Assembly: GCA_047638715.1 (NCBI GenBank)
Contig: JBLIMK010000062.1
Location: forward strand, 1-24,934
Origin: SHLQ01 sp047638715
GTDB taxonomy: Bacteria; Actinomycetota; Acidimicrobiia; Acidimicrobiales; SHLQ01
Direction: 5' to 3'
Length of the DNA stretch: 24,934 bases
In this document: piece by piece, positions 22,413 to 24,934 of the stretch
How the letters are laid out: every line of letters starts with the position of its first letter
Numbering within the stretch: position 1 is the stretch's first letter
Position numbers and translations under genes: made by a program
The notes under the pieces: model-generated
Seen by the model: the letters and a program-made list of their open reading frames with translations, nothing else
Told to the model about the DNA's origin: nothing
The model's database searches: none

Positions 22413-22418
22413 ACGCTA
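22413..22418 (-). promoter_or_regulatory. Candidate -10 box, leaderless start of the OsmC gene
   Basis: On the minus strand TAGCGT (TAnnnT) ends exactly 6 nt before the ATG at 22406. It has the same geometry as at 7309, 10484 and 12510. Confidence 0.5.
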
Positions 22419-22440
22419 GTGCTGCGGAAAGAATCCGCTC

Positions 22441-22455
22441 AATGACAAAGTCATT
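22441..22455. promoter_or_regulatory. Perfect dyad between osmC-type and M23 genes
   Basis: aatgac-aaa-gtcatt is a perfect 6+3+6 inverted repeat, 35 bp upstream of the OsmC start. Its size fits a dimeric repressor or activator site for the OsmC gene, for example a redox regulator. No regulator is identified. Confidence 0.35.
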
Positions 22456-22474
22456 CGCTCCGACATGAAACTTT

Positions 22475-22490
22475 GTGACAAATATGTAAC
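22475..22490 (+). promoter_or_regulatory. GTnAC-N6-GTnAC direct repeat, MtrA-box-like
   Basis: GTGAC (22475-22479), six bases, then GTAAC (22486-22490): two direct repeats one helical turn (11 bp) apart. This is the form described for the binding site of the actinobacterial response regulator MtrA, which controls cell-wall hydrolase genes. It lies 60 bp upstream of a secreted M23 peptidase, a typical MtrA target class. It also contains AT-rich TATGTA that could be a -10. Confidence 0.45.
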
Positions 22491-22549
22491 AATCATTACC
22501 GATACATTTCGCTTCGTCGCACAAAAGCAGTCTGAACACCCCGCCCCGT

Positions 22550-24082
22550 ATGCCTTCGCCTCTTCCTCCCCTCCGCCGTGTTCTCGCCTGCGTGGCGATC
22601 GCCTCCATCACGGCACTCTCCGTGGGCGTTGCGCCATTGGCAGCTGCTACCCAGTCAGCCCCGCTCGGCACATCGGCCGAGTCGCCGATCGCGGTGCCAT
22701 TCATTGGCTCCTTCGAAGTCTGGTGCACGGATCGCAACCCCGCTCCGGACAACCGATGCAGCCGTCACCACGGTTCGCCAGCGATCGACATTGGCATGGA
22801 TCCTGGGGTACCGATCTATGCGACCGGCTCTGGCGTCGTCGTCGACGCCCAAAACAACTGCCCCGCACGCGGCGCCTGCAACAACGGAAAGGGCAACAAC
22901 GTTGTCCTCATTCACGCGGACGGCACCTATTCGCGCTACTTGCACCTCGGCTCCGTCGCGGTGCAAGCCGCGGATCTAGTATTGGTTGGTCAACAGATCG
23001 GCACCTCAGGGGAAAGCGGCCAATACAGCTCTCCACATCTGCACTACGACGAGCACTTCCCCTTCGGAACCCGCACCGACATGGGGGCGTGGATCGGTTG
23101 CATCGATGGAGCTCCGGTCCGGTATCCCGATGTCTTCGGTGAAACCGACTGGAACGACGTTCCCTACGGCTCCATCATCGAGAACGAAGGTTTCGAGTGC
23201 TTGGACGGCGTCGACGTAAGTTCGATCAGGCTGCCACGTGTTCTCTCGGGTTCGACCCACTTCGCTGTCGCACCTCCGATATCGCCAGCTCGCGCTTGGT
23301 TCGAGCTCAGCGTCGACATGAACGACGACACCGGAGCCCAAGTGACTGCAATGCCCGGCTCTGGCCTCCTGAGGATGCTGGCGCCAGTCGGCAGCGCAGA
23401 GGTTCGCGTTCGTGAGCGCATCGATGGGCGGTGGCAGCAATGGTCTTCGCCGATCAGCTACACGGCCGCCGAACTCGACGCACCGACATGTGCCGGGCTC
23501 CACGCGACCCTCAATAGCGCCGTCGGCACTCCCAGCGCCGACGTGATCATCGGAACCCCCGACGCCGATCAGATCAATGCAAGGGGCGGCAACGACATCA
23601 TCTGTGCCGGTGCTGGTAACGATTCGATCTTGGCCGGACCCGGCAACGACATCGTGTTCGGCGGAATCGGAGACGACACGATCAGTGGCGGTCGCGGCGC
23701 GGACGACATCAAGGCCGAGTCGGGCGAAGACATCGTGCGTGGCGGCGAAGGCCCCGACGTACTCCATGGGGGCCGGGGCGACGATCACCTGCATGGCACA
23801 GCCGGCAACGACACGGTCAACGGCGGCAACGGTGCCGACACGGTGATCGGCGGGATCGGCCACGACATCTTGCTCGGCGGAGCCGATGATGACCGGCTCG
23901 AGGGCCGCAATGGCCGTGACACGCTCGGCGGAGGTAACGGCGACGATCATCTCGATGGCGGCAACGGTCGCGACCGACTCGTCGGCGCTGGTGGCACCGA
24001 CGCACTCGTTGGCGGACCAGGCTCAGATCGCTGTGTCCCCGATATCGAAACAACCGAATCTTTCGAAGGATGTGAACGCTGA
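22550..24082 (+). CDS. Secreted M23 metallopeptidase with C-terminal RTX repeats
   Basis: 510 residues. A Sec signal peptide occupies about 1-33 (LRRVLACVAIASITALSVGV, then LAAA). The M23 peptidoglycan endopeptidase domain covers about 50-200: first zinc motif in HHGSPAID (His74, Asp80), second motif HLH (163-165) in SSPHLHYDEHF, and GSGVVVDA and GKGNNVVLIH strands as in lysostaphin-type folds. Cys pairs (C59/C70, C104/C110) suggest disulfides. A beta-rich middle region (about 235-305) is unassigned. Residues 326-496 are 19 consecutive RTX-type calcium-binding nonapeptides (GGxGxDxLx), followed by a short Cys-containing tail. The domain order predicts an exported cell-wall hydrolase whose C-terminus folds on calcium outside the cell. 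ATG 22550 is the only start giving a proper signal peptide; no Shine-Dalgarno is clear. Confidence 0.85.
   Translation: MPSPLPPLRRVLACVAIASITALSVGVAPLAAATQSAPLGTSAESPIAVPFIGSFEVWCTDRNPAPDNRCSRHHGSPAIDIGMDPGVPIYATGSGVVVDAQNNCPARGACNNGKGNNVVLIHADGTYSRYLHLGSVAVQAADLVLVGQQIGTSGESGQYSSPHLHYDEHFPFGTRTDMGAWIGCIDGAPVRYPDVFGETDWNDVPYGSIIENEGFECLDGVDVSSIRLPRVLSGSTHFAVAPPISPARAWFELSVDMNDDTGAQVTAMPGSGLLRMLAPVGSAEVRVRERIDGRWQQWSSPISYTAAELDAPTCAGLHATLNSAVGTPSADVIIGTPDADQINARGGNDIICAGAGNDSILAGPGNDIVFGGIGDDTISGGRGADDIKAESGEDIVRGGEGPDVLHGGRGDDHLHGTAGNDTVNGGNGADTVIGGIGHDILLGGADDDRLEGRNGRDTLGGGNGDDHLDGGNGRDRLVGAGGTDALVGGPGSDRCVPDIETTESFEGCER
23525..24037 (+). repeat. 27-bp-period tandem repeat encoding RTX nonapeptides
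   Basis: 513 bp encode 19 back-to-back 9-residue units with no interruption, for example GTPSADVII, AGAGNDSIL, GGIGDDTIS, GGRGDDHLH and GGNGDDHLD. Units diverge at DNA level, so the array looks old and under selection at protein level rather than recently expanded. GC-rich GGC-GGC-AAC codons recur. Confidence 0.85.
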
Positions 24083-24934
24083 TGCAGCGTGTTGGACGAG
24101 TTCGGTCCGTAGCAATCGCCGTCGTGGCCATGGCCGCTGCAGTGGTCGGGCTCGGCTCGGTGCCGCTCGGCGCACAGAACGGCAGCGCGGTAGCAGCGAT
24201 CAACAACAACGACCGAGCACAGGTCGCGGCTACTTACCAGTCCGCCATCGAAGCCAACATGACTCTCGCCACTGGGTGGAGCGGGTCCGCTTCGACCTGT
24301 CGAGCCGGAGCCTCGACCGACACGCACGACGCAGCGACGGTCGAGTCGATCAACTGGTTCAGGCGAATGGCTGGACTGAACCCGGTCGCCGAGAACGCAG
24401 CGCAGAGTTCTGGCGCGCAACAGGCAGCGCTGATGATGCACGCGCAAGACCAGCTCTCGCATTTCCCCTCTTCAGGTTGGAGCTGCCACACGGCGTCCGG
24501 CTCATCAACCGCTGGCTTGAGCAACCTCACACTCGGTGTGGTCGGTCCTCGTGCTGTGGTCGGCCAGATCGAAGACCCCGGTGCCAGCAATCAGGCCCTC
24601 GGCCACCGTCGCTGGCTTCTCTTTCCCCAACTCCAAACGGTCGGGATCGGCAACACCAGCCGTGCGAGCGTCGTGCAGGTCATCAATGACTTCGGACCTC
24701 GACATAGTGAAACGGCGTGGGTTGCGTGGCCGCCCGCCGGATTCGTTCCAGATGCAACCGTGTTCCCTCGTTGGTCGCTTTCCAACGTCGCCGCCGATTT
24801 CTCTCGAGCCTCCGTATCGGTAACGGAGAACGGTCGCTCACTTCCAGTCCGGGTCCTCCCCGTGGAGAACGGCTTCGGCGACGCCACACTCGGCTGGGAG
24901 CTGACCGGAGCGAATCCTGCGGCGAGCGGCGATG
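24082..24934 (+). CDS. Secreted CAP/SCP-domain protein (partial at right edge)
   Basis: An open frame of 284 codons runs to the window edge with no stop. It begins MQRVGRVRSVAIAVVAMAAA, a Sec signal peptide ending near the LGAQNG stretch (about residue 34). The CAP-domain signatures follow: INWFRRMAGLNP (about 90-101), a His-rich MMHAQDQLSHFP (about 118-129) and GHRRWLLFPQLQTVGIG (about 174-190), as in bacterial SCP/PR-1-like extracellular proteins. After about residue 215 a further beta domain starts and is cut off. The ATG overlaps the stop of the M23-RTX gene by 1 nt (TGATG), with AAGGA 11 nt upstream, so both are co-translated and co-exported. The role is unknown; CAP proteins bind lipids or act in the extracellular matrix. 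Confidence 0.82.
   Translation, partial: MQRVGRVRSVAIAVVAMAAAVVGLGSVPLGAQNGSAVAAINNNDRAQVAATYQSAIEANMTLATGWSGSASTCRAGASTDTHDAATVESINWFRRMAGLNPVAENAAQSSGAQQAALMMHAQDQLSHFPSSGWSCHTASGSSTAGLSNLTLGVVGPRAVVGQIEDPGASNQALGHRRWLLFPQLQTVGIGNTSRASVVQVINDFGPRHSETAWVAWPPAGFVPDATVFPRWSLSNVAADFSRASVSVTENGRSLPVRVLPVENGFGDATLGWELTGANPAASGD

Noticed and set aside
22475..22490. CRP/GlxR-type site TGTGA-N6-TCACA
   Set aside because: Spacing and right half do not fit; the direct-repeat GTnAC-N6-GTnAC reading is better.
23525..24037. CRISPR-like or minisatellite repeat
   Set aside because: Period 27 bp, no conserved repeat separated by unique spacers; translation shows RTX nonapeptides.

Overview
The window reads as chromosomal DNA of a high-GC actinobacterium. 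A marine or freshwater Acidimicrobiia-type lineage is my best guess; this is inference, not proven. Support comes from the mycothiol-dependent-isomerase-like protein, actinobacterial LeuA and S12/S7, ATGA-coupled genes, and start codons that repeatedly sit 6-7 nt behind a TAnnnT -10 box with no Shine-Dalgarno (leaderless style). I see no rRNA, tRNA, CRISPR array, prophage or transposase gene.

Layout. (1) 1-3044, minus strand: leuA, then the str-type block rpsL-rpsG-fusA (fusA runs off the left edge). (2) 3373-7036, plus: coxS-coxL-coxM, an ATGA-coupled operon for a form II (AYRGAGR) carbon-monoxide-dehydrogenase-like molybdenum hydroxylase, closed by a terminator hairpin near 7103-7152. (3) 7309-8538, plus: S33 proline-iminopeptidase-type hydrolase. 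(4) 8618-12438, plus: a kynurenine-pathway-like cluster of formamidase, tryptophan 2,3-dioxygenase-family protein, mycothiol-dependent-isomerase-like protein and class V PLP enzyme. (5) 12507-13742, plus: putative lipoprotein alpha/beta hydrolase. (6) 13746-16839, minus: gnd-zwf-pgl, the oxidative pentose phosphate operon. (7) 16901-18747, plus: PrmA-like methyltransferase coupled to a membrane-anchored OmpA-domain protein. (8) 18760-20256: a divergent pair, an HD-domain protein resembling the C-terminal half of CCA-adding enzymes (minus) and a DUF4190-like membrane protein (plus). (9) 20361-21991, plus: a small unknown protein and a class III aminotransferase. (10) 21981-22406, minus: OsmC-family protein. 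(11) 22550-24934, plus: secreted M23 peptidase with 19 RTX-type nonapeptides, followed by a secreted CAP-domain protein running off the right edge.

Most genes are housekeeping or central metabolism. The points that merit a second look are: the dioxygenase-family protein in which the distal HQxxEL histidine is glycine, set in a cluster with no recognisable canonical kynureninase; an imperfect palindromic 34-bp element found twice (8520-8553 and 12449-12481); the recurrent leaderless promoter geometry, including two divergent GTG starts only 39 bp apart; the M23-RTX fusion downstream of a GTnAC-N6-GTnAC box like the MtrA recognition sequence; and a free-standing HD half of a tRNA nucleotidyltransferase. 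All functions are read from motifs by eye; no database search was possible.
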